NCBI RefSeq assembly: GCF_013166515.1
Contig: NZ_JABKKJ010000005.1
Span: 1 to 64,000 of the forward strand
Origin: Xylanibacter caecicola
GTDB taxonomy: Bacteria > Bacteroidota > Bacteroidia > Bacteroidales > Bacteroidaceae
Reading direction: 5' to 3'
Length of the DNA stretch: 64,000 nucleotides
In this document: positions 34,364-42,992 of the stretch, piece by piece
Layout: each line of letters starts with the position of its first letter
How positions within the stretch are numbered: position 1 is the first letter of the stretch
Notes under the pieces: generated by a model
Databases searched by the model: none
What the model was told of the DNA's origin: nothing
Seen by the model: the letters and a program-made list of their open reading frames with translations, nothing else
Made by a program: the position numbers and the translations under genes

Positions 34364-36280
34364 TCAGCGCCGCAAACCCTCAAACTTCATCTGACGTATA
34401 CGACGGACAATAACACTGTTTGAATGTCTCACCGCACGCAGGTCGCGATACAGTCTCAAGCGGAACCGCCACATCCTTATATAAAGGAATATACCCACCG
34501 GCACGACCAGTGCCGCAACTATATTAAGCCATTTACGCTCAAACGGACGGGTATGGGCTTTGACCGCCATAAACGGATAATGACTCAGTTCGGTCAATAT
34601 CTTCGGGTCTCTTGTATTTGACAGGTCCTCGATAACCTCCTCCAGTTCTTCGCTGATAACGGCGATACTGTTGTCCGGACTATACCTGAAGAACACATTG
34701 ACAACATTGGGCGCAAACAGTAAGTTGTGGCTTCGCGAATACTCGGAAATTTCGGCAGATATACGCTCCAGCACTTCAACATCGTGATCGTAGCGTGGAG
34801 TTTCTATTATAACATCCTTGAATGACACATGCCGTTTCAGTCTCAGTCCGAGAAGCCTCATCAGGAGATTACGATACATATCTATATTGAACACTACCGA
34901 ATCGTTGTTCGCCTTATATGTAAAGAACACCGCAAGCGGTGACAGCACAGCAAGGGCAATCCCCTTTCCAAACCACACCGTCCACATGCCTCCGCGTGCC
35001 ATGCGATAGCCCATATTGTCAAATATGTAATAGACAATGAACACCAATACCGATATTATCACCGGTACGCCTAATCCGCCCTTTCGGATTATCGCGCCGA
35101 GAGGCGCGCCGATAAAGAAGAACAGCAGACAAGACAGAGCCACCGTAAACTTGTTTATCTCCTCTATGCGATGCTGACGGATAATCCTGTCACCGTCGGA
35201 AGTTATCATGCCCTTAAAATCAAGGTCGCTTATAGCAGACCTTACCTGCCCCATCGCATAGTTCACCGCCTCAAGTTTCTTTTCTTCCGGCATACGGTTA
35301 TACACCGTGTCTATATTGAAACTCTTTGTAGACGCCATTTTAACGGCGCGCAACGAGTCTTTTGCCGAAAATGCAGGCAAAGCCCACGACACACGGCGCA
35401 TGTCATGGTAGAAAGCCCGTCCTATACTGTCATATACATGGGTCAGCGAGTCGATGTCGTGTCTTATCTGCGATATGCTCTTACCGCGCGAATTGTTGGA
35501 CAGCGCACCTGCATCCGCCACATTGAAGTCGGCATCAAAATCAAGCACAATCTTTTTTCTTACGAATGTCTCGCGCCTGTACGGCACACTTGCGCTGCCG
35601 GCAAACTCCTGCGACTTCATGTTCTCAAACCACTCACCGTCGTAAAGGCTCAGAACAAGGTGTTTCTTCTCTGCCGTTGACTGAAGCATGCCGGAGTCGG
35701 CAAGTATTATCGCCGCGTCTTCATAACTGTCCGTCATCCTGTATATCATGATACCATACAGCATGCCGGTCTCCACATTCTTCTTCTGCACATAGAGATT
35801 GCACTGCGGTATGCCGTCATAAAATATGCCTTCGGGTATCTCTAGTTCCGGACTTTTCTGCTTCATCGACATCAGCAGGCGGGCAAACGACATGTTGGCA
35901 TTGGGTCCCACCACGTTCTGGAAATAGAACGACCCCAACGAGATAAAGACAACAATGACAATAAGCGAACGGAACGCCTGCATGAGCGAAATGCCTGCCG
36001 CCTTAATAGCCGTAAGCTCGCTGCTCTCTCCAAGATTGCCGAAAGTTATAAGGGCGGAAAGAAGTATCGCAAGCGGAAGAGCCTGCGGAACAAGAATAAG
36101 AGCCATATAGCCGAAAAACTGGGCAAGGACTTCTACAGACAAGCCTTTGCCTATAAGTTCGTTGACATACTTCCACAGAAACTGCATCATCAGCACAAAC
36201 TGACAGATGAAGAAAGCTCCGACAAAAAGCACACCAAACTGTTTGGCTATAAATATATCTAATTTCTTTACGTGAATCAT
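34364..36280 (-). CDS. LptF/LptG (YjgP/YjgQ) family permease, long form
   Basis: A 638-residue inner-membrane protein of the lipopolysaccharide-export ABC transporter (LptB2FG). Membrane helices occur at the N-terminus (FGVLFVGAFFICQFVLMMQF; LAQFFGYMALILVPQALPLA), followed by the coupling segment GESSELTAIKAAGISL, a large periplasmic beta-jellyroll and two to three helices (FTVALSCLLFFFIGAPLGAIIRKGGLGVP). The C-terminal 200 residues are an extension found in Bacteroidetes members, with a further membrane pass near LNIVAALVVPVGIFLYIRMW. The start at 36280 (MIHVKKLDIFIAK) is the family start; an ATG eight codons upstream is possible. A -7 box lies at 36316-36323. Confidence 0.92.
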   Translation of the reverse strand: MIHVKKLDIFIAKQFGVLFVGAFFICQFVLMMQFLWKYVNELIGKGLSVEVLAQFFGYMALILVPQALPLAILLSALITFGNLGESSELTAIKAAGISLMQAFRSLIVIVVFISLGSFYFQNVVGPNANMSFARLLMSMKQKSPELEIPEGIFYDGIPQCNLYVQKKNVETGMLYGIMIYRMTDSYEDAAIILADSGMLQSTAEKKHLVLSLYDGEWFENMKSQEFAGSASVPYRRETFVRKKIVLDFDADFNVADAGALSNNSRGKSISQIRHDIDSLTHVYDSIGRAFYHDMRRVSWALPAFSAKDSLRAVKMASTKSFNIDTVYNRMPEEKKLEAVNYAMGQVRSAISDLDFKGMITSDGDRIIRQHRIEEINKFTVALSCLLFFFIGAPLGAIIRKGGLGVPVIISVLVFIVYYIFDNMGYRMARGGMWTVWFGKGIALAVLSPLAVFFTYKANNDSVVFNIDMYRNLLMRLLGLRLKRHVSFKDVIIETPRYDHDVEVLERISAEISEYSRSHNLLFAPNVVNVFFRYSPDNSIAVISEELEEVIEDLSNTRDPKILTELSHYPFMAVKAHTRPFERKWLNIVAALVVPVGIFLYIRMWRFRLRLYRDLRAVRHSNSVIVRRIRQMKFEGLRR

Positions 36281-36315
36281 GATTTTCCGCAAGTCCGGTA
36301 TCATATACCGACATG

Positions 36316-36323
36316 CAAAATTA
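36316..36323 (-). promoter_or_regulatory. Promoter -7 box of the LptF/G gene
   Basis: TAATTTTG on the minus strand, 36 bases upstream of the start at 36280. Confidence 0.5.
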
Positions 36324-36390
36324 GTATAAAATTATCAGAAACCAACATGTTTTTATATTTTTATGAATAATGTATGTGAAGGTATAACAC

Positions 36391-36490
36391 GGCAAAACAG
36401 TGTCCGAAAGGCCATCTTTCAAGAGCCAAAAGGCGACCTTTCGCACGCTGAAACGGCACCTTTTAGAAGCTAAAAGGTAACATCTTGATT
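36391..36490. repeat. Array 2 of about 22-bp imperfect units
   Basis: Units begin with GG at 36391, 36410, 36432, 36455 and 36476 (spacing 19-23). Examples are GGCCATCTTTCAAGAGCCAA, GGCGACCTTTCGCACGCTGA and GGCACCTTTTAGAAGCTAAA. They share the head-CTTT-tail plan of the arrays at 19288 and 45289. The rest of 36305-36730 shows no gene. Confidence 0.65.
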
Positions 36491-36730
36491 TCATGAAAGT
36501 TGCAAAGGCGTCATCAAGCGTGTTTGCTACCTGCCGCGCAACAAGGTCATTGAACGGAACATGCCTGTCGCGAATGAAGCCCCAAACACCTTGGCTGTCA
36601 CTCCGGAACACAGTCAGCCATTTTACGCAAAACAGATGTCAGAAATTAATTATCATTATATTGCATCTGCTTATATTTCATCCTCTCCTAATATATTTTA
36701 TCACTCACATGCAAAAAAATATCAAAACAT

Positions 36731-36763
36731 TCTTGCATATTCCGATTATTTGCCTTACCTTTG
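36731..36763 (+). promoter_or_regulatory. tRNA-Met promoter
   Basis: CTTG (36731-36734), a 21-base spacer and TACCTTTG (36756-36763), continuing GCACCCGC. It is 25 bases upstream of the tRNA. Confidence 0.75.
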
Positions 36764-36788
36764 CACCCGCAATAACAACAATGGAGTT

Positions 36789-36862
36789 GGCGGGATAGCT
36801 CAGCCGGTTAGAGCGCATGATTCATAATCATGAGGTCCCCAGTTCAATCCTGGGTCCCGCTA
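36789..36862 (+). tRNA. tRNA-Met (anticodon CAT)
   Basis: The 74-base cloverleaf is complete: acceptor GGCGGGA with TCCCGCT (one G-T pair at 1-72), D-arm GCTCAGCCGGTTAGAGC, anticodon stem CATGA/TCATG with loop TTCATAA, and T-arm CCCAGTTCAATCCTGGG with discriminator A. The anticodon stem lacks the three G-C pairs of initiator tRNA, so it is an elongator type. A tRNA-Ile with a modified CAT anticodon is a less likely alternative. CCA is not encoded. Confidence 0.95.
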
Positions 36863-36869
36863 CAACAAG

Positions 36870-36913
36870 AAAAGACATTCAAGAGGCACATCCGCCATTG
36901 AATGTCTTTTTTA
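36870..36913 (+). terminator. Terminator of tRNA-Met
   Basis: AAAAGACATTCAA (36870-36882) pairs with TTGAATGTCTTTT (36898-36910), followed by T-rich sequence, eight bases after the tRNA. Confidence 0.9.
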
Positions 36914-37026
36914 TTATGTCCAAAATGTGATGCCGGGCATACGTTTATCCATTTTCATGAAATAGTATTTCCATGCACATCAGCTTCTGCAAAATGTGAG
37001 GGCACAGCGTCCGCAAGGCTGCCATG

Positions 37027-37440
37027 TCAAAATCTGACAACCCTTGCCCCGCTTTCTGTCTCCTCTATTGTAACTTTCAGTGCATCTTCAGGCAAAAGAT
37101 CCTCTATAAGTTCGGGCCACTCTATGAAGCAGAGACTGCCGCTATAGAAATATTCCTCATAGCCCATGTCATATACTTCGTCAAGTTTCTTTATGCGGTA
37201 AAAGTCGAAATGGTATATAATACCACAGTCTTCGGCGCAATGATATTCGTTTACAATAGAGAATGTGGGCGATGTTATGACATCGTCTACACCCATGTAA
37301 CGGCACAGCGCTTTGATAAATGTGGTCTTCCCCGCTCCCATGTTTCCATAGAAAGCAAAAACTTTACTGTCGCCCATGTGCCCTGCGAATGTCTTTGCAA
37401 CCGCATCAATATTCTCCAACGAGTCTATTATTATCTCCAT
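37027..37440 (-). CDS. tsaE: tRNA threonylcarbamoyladenosine biosynthesis ATPase
   Basis: A 137-residue P-loop ATPase that works with TsaB and TsaD to place threonylcarbamoyl on A37 of ANN-decoding tRNAs. Walker A is GNMGAGKTT (32-40). The downstream SPTFSIVNEY, HFDFYRIKKLDEV and CFIEWPELIEDLLP blocks are TsaE hallmarks. It follows porX by ten bases and is the last gene of the T9SS regulator cluster, with which it probably shares a transcript. Confidence 0.95.
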   Translation of the reverse strand: MEIIIDSLENIDAVAKTFAGHMGDSKVFAFYGNMGAGKTTFIKALCRYMGVDDVITSPTFSIVNEYHCAEDCGIIYHFDFYRIKKLDEVYDMGYEEYFYSGSLCFIEWPELIEDLLPEDALKVTIEETESGARVVRF

Positions 37441-37450
37441 AAATGTATGT

Positions 37451-39121
37451 TTATCTCTTTCTTTCTTTAAGTGTTATAAGCGGCACAAGCATTTCTTCCA
37501 TAGAAATGCCACCGTGCTGGAATGTGTCTTTATAGTATGACACGTAATAGTTATAGTTGTTAGGATAGGCAAAGAACGTATCGCCCGTAGCAAACACATA
37601 CGATGTGCTGAGGTTGGGAGCCGGCAGAAGTGCCTTGCGCGGTTCTTTTATCACAAACACCTCTTTGGGATTATAATTGAGGTTCTTGCCCAACTTATAT
37701 CGCAGGTTGGTATTGGTATTGCGGTCGCCAATTATCTTTACGGGTTTTGAGGCACGTATGCTGCCGTGATCGGTGGTTATCACCACCGTGTGGTTGCTCT
37801 GTGCAAGCAGTTTGAAAAGCTCTGAAAGCACCGAGTGGCGGAACCAGCTGAGCGTGATGCTGCGGTATGCCGATTCGTTGTTGGCAAGCTCGCGCACCAT
37901 CTTCAGCTCGGTACGTGCATGGCTGAGCATGTCGATGAAATTTATCACAAGCACGTTCAGGTCATTGTTACGCAACTGATTGAACTGCTGTATGAACTTG
38001 TCTGCTCCATTCGAGTCGTTTATTTTATGATACGAAAATGTGTCCTTGCGGCGGAAACGATCGAACTGTGTCTGTATCAGCGGGCGCTCGTTGAGGTTCT
38101 TGCCCTCGTCCTCGTCTTCCTCCACCCACAGGTCCGGAAACATTTCGGCTATCCTGTCGGGCATCAATCCGCTGAATATTGCATTACGGGCATACTGCGT
38201 GGCAGTGGGCAATATCGTCATGTACATGCTCTCTTCAATATCGAACATATCGCCAATCTCTGCCGACAACACGCGCCACTGGTCATAGCGGAAATTGTCT
38301 ATGACGATGAGAAAGACTTTCTCACCGCTGTCTATAAGGGGGAATATTTTTTTCTTGAATATATCGGGACTCATCATCGGGCGGTCGCCGGCATCCGTAT
38401 CACTCACGCCCGAAACCCCGCGCTGTTTGCCGAAACGCATGTTTGCCGAAACAAGGCGCCCGAGAGAGGCGGCACCGCGACTGTCCGACACTCCGCCCTG
38501 CTCTGCGGCAATGGAAGCAATCCAGTCCATATAATGATTTTTCACATACTTCACGAAACCGCTGTTTGCCTCTTCTTTCTGCATCATAAGCATGTCCTTC
38601 ATGCTGCTGTCGGCACTGCTCAGTTCCAGCTCCCAATGTACAAGACGCTTATACACATCCATCCAGTCGCGATATGTCTCGCACCTGTCAATCTGCGAGG
38701 CTATATCCTGAAAATTCTGCTGATACCCGCTCTGCATCACTTCCGTCACAATCTCCCTGCGATGTATGTTCTTCTTCAGCGAAAGAAGTATCTGATTGGG
38801 ATTTACGGGTTTTATCAGATAATCGGCAATCTTCGAGCCTATAGCCTGGTTCATGATATCCTCTTCTTCGCTTTTGGTAACCATTACAACCGGCGTGGCA
38901 GGCGATATTTCCTTTATTTTCTGCAGTGTCTCCAGACCGCTGAGTCCGGGCATCATCTCGTCAAGCAGTATAAGGTCGAACGTTTTCTGCCGACACTGGT
39001 CTATGGCATCGGTTCCGTTACTCACGGTAACGACCTCATAGCCTTTCTTCTCAAGAAAAAGCATGTGCGCACGCAACAACTCTATCTCGTCATCGACCCA
39101 AAGTAATAATCCGTTGCTCAT
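37451..39121 (-). CDS. porX: Response regulator with PglZ domain, T9SS regulator PorX
   Basis: A 556-residue cytoplasmic protein. Residues 1-120 are a CheY-like receiver (WVDDEIELLRAHM, phospho-acceptor Asp54 in LILLDEMMPGLSG, VTKSEEE, LIKPVNP). After a helical middle region, residues about 200-550 form a PglZ/alkaline-phosphatase-like domain with metal-site segments FLIVIDNFRYDQWRVL, VINFIDMLSHARTE and VVITTDHGSIR. PorX in Porphyromonas is phosphorylated by PorY, interacts with sigma factor SigP and controls T9SS gene expression, and its PglZ domain is a phosphodiesterase. It lies four bases after porW; this linkage is consistent with a T9SS role. No porY is in the window; the kinase at 57742-59157 is a different type. 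Confidence 0.93.
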   Translation of the reverse strand: MSNGLLLWVDDEIELLRAHMLFLEKKGYEVVTVSNGTDAIDQCRQKTFDLILLDEMMPGLSGLETLQKIKEISPATPVVMVTKSEEEDIMNQAIGSKIADYLIKPVNPNQILLSLKKNIHRREIVTEVMQSGYQQNFQDIASQIDRCETYRDWMDVYKRLVHWELELSSADSSMKDMLMMQKEEANSGFVKYVKNHYMDWIASIAAEQGGVSDSRGAASLGRLVSANMRFGKQRGVSGVSDTDAGDRPMMSPDIFKKKIFPLIDSGEKVFLIVIDNFRYDQWRVLSAEIGDMFDIEESMYMTILPTATQYARNAIFSGLMPDRIAEMFPDLWVEEDEDEGKNLNERPLIQTQFDRFRRKDTFSYHKINDSNGADKFIQQFNQLRNNDLNVLVINFIDMLSHARTELKMVRELANNESAYRSITLSWFRHSVLSELFKLLAQSNHTVVITTDHGSIRASKPVKIIGDRNTNTNLRYKLGKNLNYNPKEVFVIKEPRKALLPAPNLSTSYVFATGDTFFAYPNNYNYYVSYYKDTFQHGGISMEEMLVPLITLKERKR

Positions 39122-39125
39122 TGTA

Positions 39126-42100
39126 TTAAAATCCGTCTAATTCGTAATACTCGTCTTCTATATCGTAAACCGGCTCGGTTTTGTTGTTGTTACTCTGATT
39201 TGCAGGCGGCGCAACGTTTTCCACATCGTCGCTGAAATCAATGCCGGTGTCCTCCGGTTGAGAAACAGTCGGTACCGTCTTTTCGGGTTTGGGTTGCGGT
39301 TTGGACGCAACAGCCGGCTTTACCGGAGGCGTCACCACAGGTTTTGGCTGTTCCTTTACAGGCTGCGGCACAGGCACGGTAACGGGTTCTGTCACGGTTA
39401 CAGGCTCATCCCCGGCAACCACACCGGTATTTGTAGTACTTGCGGCAGGAGTTTCTTCTGGAACAACAAACGTGTCATCGTCAGTCACAGGTGCCGTCGG
39501 AGCATTGTCGTCGGGCACAACCACATCGTCAGAAGGCTGTGCGACACCGGAATCTTCCACCGGAACGGTAACGGCATCGTTATCGTCCTGCACACCGTCG
39601 ACACCAAGGTCAAGATATGTATCATCATCCACCACGCCGCCATTATACAATTCGTCCTCGGATTCTTCCGCTTCTTCCGGTTGCCGCTCGTATTCTATCG
39701 TGGCGGGTTCGGTAAGCAGACGCACCGTGCTTATGCGCAAGGGGATGAAATGTTTCTCGTAGAACTTGTCGTAATCGTTATAGCTGAACTGCGTGCCAAG
39801 CAGCTCGAGGTTCTTCTCACTGATGATTATCACACGGCTCTTCTCCATGAGACGGGTGATATTCTTGTTCGTATAGAGTTGACGGGCATATTGCAGCACC
39901 TCGTCATAGCTCTTGAAACCCTTCACCATCATACGGTGCAGACCGTCGAAGTCTTCTACGGTGATGTCGAAATTACGTACAAGGAAGTTCGAGAAATTAT
40001 AGCGTGCAAGTTCGAAAAGCAGCTGGTTTTCATTGACAGAGTCCGGCTGGTATGCTATTATGAACGAGAAGTCGACATTGCGTTCGGGCACAAACTTGCG
40101 CACTGCCACCGAGTCGCTGTCGCTCATAACATCGGCACGTCGCTCCCAAACATTGCCAATGTCGAATTTGGCACCATGCAGACGTCTGCCGCCTTTTACG
40201 CCGTTGATAATCATTCCGGCAAGCGGACTGACATCACTTTGCGGATAGTCTGCCACCACCTTGTTCATGTCTTCAAGACAACCGCGGGTATCTCCGTTGT
40301 TGAGTTTGCTAAGACCACCGATAAAAATAAACTTGTCGCGGTTGGCACCGAGCGGGAAGCGGTTTGCCGAAATCTCGCCGTTACGCCTCACCTCGTCAAA
40401 CTTGTCTGCTTTAAAAGCCTCGTATGTGGCGGCATATATGGAGTCTTCAATATGTGTACCGTAGCGTGCGTTCTCCTCAAAATACGGGTCGGAGAGCAAA
40501 GCCGTCCACTTGCTGTCGACATGATGCTGTTTCAAGCGTTCAAGATATGCGGACGCCGTGGCTCTGTCGCCTTTCCTTGAATATAGCAGAAACAGGTGAT
40601 ATAGTGCCTCGTCCATATTCACAAAGTCGGGATAGTCGTCCGTAAGACGCCGCAGGCTCTTTTCGCTAAGCCGCAGATTGTCCAACTTGTCTTTGAATAT
40701 CACGCCCGAATGATACAGTCCGTCTTCTATTATAAGATTGCTTGCAGCCACCTGTTCCTCGCTGAACGGAATCTGTGCAAGATAATATTCACGCTTGTGC
40801 GGATTGTTCTGCGCACTGTCCAAAACTTGTTTCAACGAGTCTTCGGCTGCCTCTGCCATGAAAATGGAATCGCGCTGGGCGTCGGTAAGTTCGTCCATAA
40901 CACCGGGAGTGGCTACAACGGTCTTGTTCACGCGCTGCCAGTCGTCCACGTTCTCGCGCTTTCCCCACAATCTTTGGAAAGCCGATTTACCCTGATTTAC
41001 TGCCATGGGATTGTAGAAATACCACTGTCCGCCCTGTCCCTGGCTGTTATTCGGAAAGTTACCGGTGTTTTGCTGCATGTTGGAACCTCCGTTCTGTGCC
41101 AGTTGCTGCTGCGCATCGGCTTCAGCCTGTGCGTCACGTTCAGCCTTCTCTTTCTTCCTGAGTGCTTCTATCACACGGTCGATAGCGGCATTACGCTCTT
41201 TCTCGGGCATTTTGGCAAGCGCCTGAAGAGAGTCTTGCAGATGCACGGCATCGGTATAGGGCACAAGCTCGTCAAGTATCTTCGAACGGTCGGAGAGCTG
41301 TTCGTAGTCGTCACGATCTTTATCGAGCAGTCCTATAGCCTCGCCATAACAGCGACGGGCATCGGAGAACTCTTCCCTTGCCCAATATAGATCACCGAGA
41401 TTAAGCAACAGCACACCTTTCTCAATACCGTTACGCACGGACTTGGAATTGCCTTTTTCGTATGCCGCAATGGCATTCAGTGTATCGCGTTGCGACAGAT
41501 ATATATTGCCGATTGCATAATACACCTGGTCGAGATAGTCTTTATTATTGTCGGAGGCAGCCATGCGTTTCAGTCTGCCGATCATTTGCTTGGAACGTCC
41601 TGCACCCATAACCTCGGTCATGGCGATACGTGCGTTGAACTCAAGTTCGTATGGCGGATGCTGACGTATGACATGCTTGAAAGCCTTGTATGCTTCATCC
41701 TTGTTGCCGACGGCTGCCTGCAGCTGTCCCATAAGGAACCATTCGCGTGCCCGCTGCTTGCGCCTCATCTCGTGTTTTATGACCTTCCGCAGATATGGTA
41801 TGGCTTCCTTGAAACGCGATGTGCGGATGTAGTAGTCGGCAAGGGTGTAGTCCCATTCTTTCTTTGCACGCCAGTGAATGGAGTCGCGGCGCATTTTTGT
41901 TATGACATCCTCGGCATCGTAAATCCAGTCTTGTTCTATATAGCACTTTGCAAGCCACGCCCGCGCCTTGCCGTATATTGCCGGCTGTGTGTTGTAAAGC
42001 CTCGCCATGTATGCGAATGTCGATGCCGCCTCGTCAAACGAGCCTTTCATGAACTGCGAACGTCCCATAAGCATCCACGCCTTCCATAAGAACGGATTAT

Positions 42101-42491
42101 ACTCCTTACGGTTAAGCCACTCTATGTCGCGTTCGGTCTTCTTCCTGCTTTTTGTCCATTCCGGGCGCCGTTTTATGCTGTGACGCTTTATGGCTTTCTT
42201 GCTTTTTTCGATGGCACGGTCGAAATTAGACGCGCCAAGCTCACGGCTGCCTTTATTGCCTACGGTATATAGTGGGATAATCTCGGTGAAATTATCTTTG
42301 TTGCCGTTTTCTTTTTCAAGTGAACCTTCGATGTATGCCACCGAACCATTGTAATAAGTGTTGTATTTTGCGTGAAAAGAATGCCACCAGCGGGTCTGTG
42401 ATGTATTCTTTTCAGTGGAACAACCGACACAAACGGTTGCAATTACTACAACCAGTGCGGTAACGATATGTGCGGATTTATATGATTTCAC
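39126..42491 (-). CDS. porW: T9SS outer-membrane lipoprotein PorW/SprE
   Basis: A 1121-residue lipoprotein with lipobox Cys24 (ATVCVGC). Residues about 150-450 are TPR repeats (WLAKCYIEQDWIYDAEDVI, EWFLMGQLQAAVGNKDEAYK, AIGNIYLSQRDTLNAIAAYE). A Gln/Asn-rich stretch follows near 470-500, then more helical repeats. Residues about 950-1121 are a low-complexity tail rich in Pro, Val, Asp and Thr. The order matches SprE of Flavobacterium and PorW of Porphyromonas, needed for T9SS secretion and, in gliding species, motility. It is directly followed by porX. Confidence 0.92.
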   Translation of the reverse strand: MKSYKSAHIVTALVVVIATVCVGCSTEKNTSQTRWWHSFHAKYNTYYNGSVAYIEGSLEKENGNKDNFTEIIPLYTVGNKGSRELGASNFDRAIEKSKKAIKRHSIKRRPEWTKSRKKTERDIEWLNRKEYNPFLWKAWMLMGRSQFMKGSFDEAASTFAYMARLYNTQPAIYGKARAWLAKCYIEQDWIYDAEDVITKMRRDSIHWRAKKEWDYTLADYYIRTSRFKEAIPYLRKVIKHEMRRKQRAREWFLMGQLQAAVGNKDEAYKAFKHVIRQHPPYELEFNARIAMTEVMGAGRSKQMIGRLKRMAASDNNKDYLDQVYYAIGNIYLSQRDTLNAIAAYEKGNSKSVRNGIEKGVLLLNLGDLYWAREEFSDARRCYGEAIGLLDKDRDDYEQLSDRSKILDELVPYTDAVHLQDSLQALAKMPEKERNAAIDRVIEALRKKEKAERDAQAEADAQQQLAQNGGSNMQQNTGNFPNNSQGQGGQWYFYNPMAVNQGKSAFQRLWGKRENVDDWQRVNKTVVATPGVMDELTDAQRDSIFMAEAAEDSLKQVLDSAQNNPHKREYYLAQIPFSEEQVAASNLIIEDGLYHSGVIFKDKLDNLRLSEKSLRRLTDDYPDFVNMDEALYHLFLLYSRKGDRATASAYLERLKQHHVDSKWTALLSDPYFEENARYGTHIEDSIYAATYEAFKADKFDEVRRNGEISANRFPLGANRDKFIFIGGLSKLNNGDTRGCLEDMNKVVADYPQSDVSPLAGMIINGVKGGRRLHGAKFDIGNVWERRADVMSDSDSVAVRKFVPERNVDFSFIIAYQPDSVNENQLLFELARYNFSNFLVRNFDITVEDFDGLHRMMVKGFKSYDEVLQYARQLYTNKNITRLMEKSRVIIISEKNLELLGTQFSYNDYDKFYEKHFIPLRISTVRLLTEPATIEYERQPEEAEESEDELYNGGVVDDDTYLDLGVDGVQDDNDAVTVPVEDSGVAQPSDDVVVPDDNAPTAPVTDDDTFVVPEETPAASTTNTGVVAGDEPVTVTEPVTVPVPQPVKEQPKPVVTPPVKPAVASKPQPKPEKTVPTVSQPEDTGIDFSDDVENVAPPANQSNNNKTEPVYDIEDEYYELDGF

Positions 42492-42553
42492 TTTATATAA
42501 ACTCTGTTTATAGCCGTTTTATTGCCCTGCCGCTTAAACTTTCAGACTGTATG

Positions 42554-42934
42554 TCAGGTCAGCAGAGCCGTCACCTCGTCTTTTATCTGGTCCGGCAAAT
42601 TTATACCTCTTAGGGCTATACTGCGACACCAGCCCGGCACTTCTTCCTGTCGCATGGTGTACAGAACGTATCTGAACTGTTCCGCTTCTTCATCATCGTA
42701 CATGTCCGAGGGACGTCCGATAAAAGTGTCAAGTTCTTCATCATCATAATACTCCACCTCTTTTACAGCCGCATCAAGCATGCATCTACACCCACATTTT
42801 GAAGGAGTATCACTGCAAGAACCGCACGAGGGACCGGTAGTCCCAGTGTTCTCCGCCACGTTTTTCCTGCCGTAAAGCCTCAACACGGCAACCAGCAGAG
42901 CGACAATTATGAGTAATATTGCTATATAAAACAT
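42554..42934 (-). CDS. Small membrane protein with Cys-rich CxxC cluster, unknown
   Basis: A 126-residue protein starting at 42934 (MFYIAILLIIVALL), so the N-terminus is a membrane anchor; an ATG eight codons upstream is possible. Next comes a cytoplasmic Cys-rich stretch (CGSCSDTPSKCGCRC, about residues 36-51) resembling the FeoB-associated Cys-rich proteins, which could bind a metal or an iron-sulfur cluster. The rest is acidic (EYYDDEELD, YDDEEAEQFRYVL) and ends in a predicted helix. It lies between aroA and porW, about 60 bases from each, on the same strand. No function can be assigned. Confidence 0.7.
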   Translation of the reverse strand: MFYIAILLIIVALLVAVLRLYGRKNVAENTGTTGPSCGSCSDTPSKCGCRCMLDAAVKEVEYYDDEELDTFIGRPSDMYDDEEAEQFRYVLYTMRQEEVPGWCRSIALRGINLPDQIKDEVTALLT

Positions 42935-42992
42935 GCCTTCTATAATATTTTGACACAAATACGAAAACTATATAAGAAAAGAAGCGGGCATT

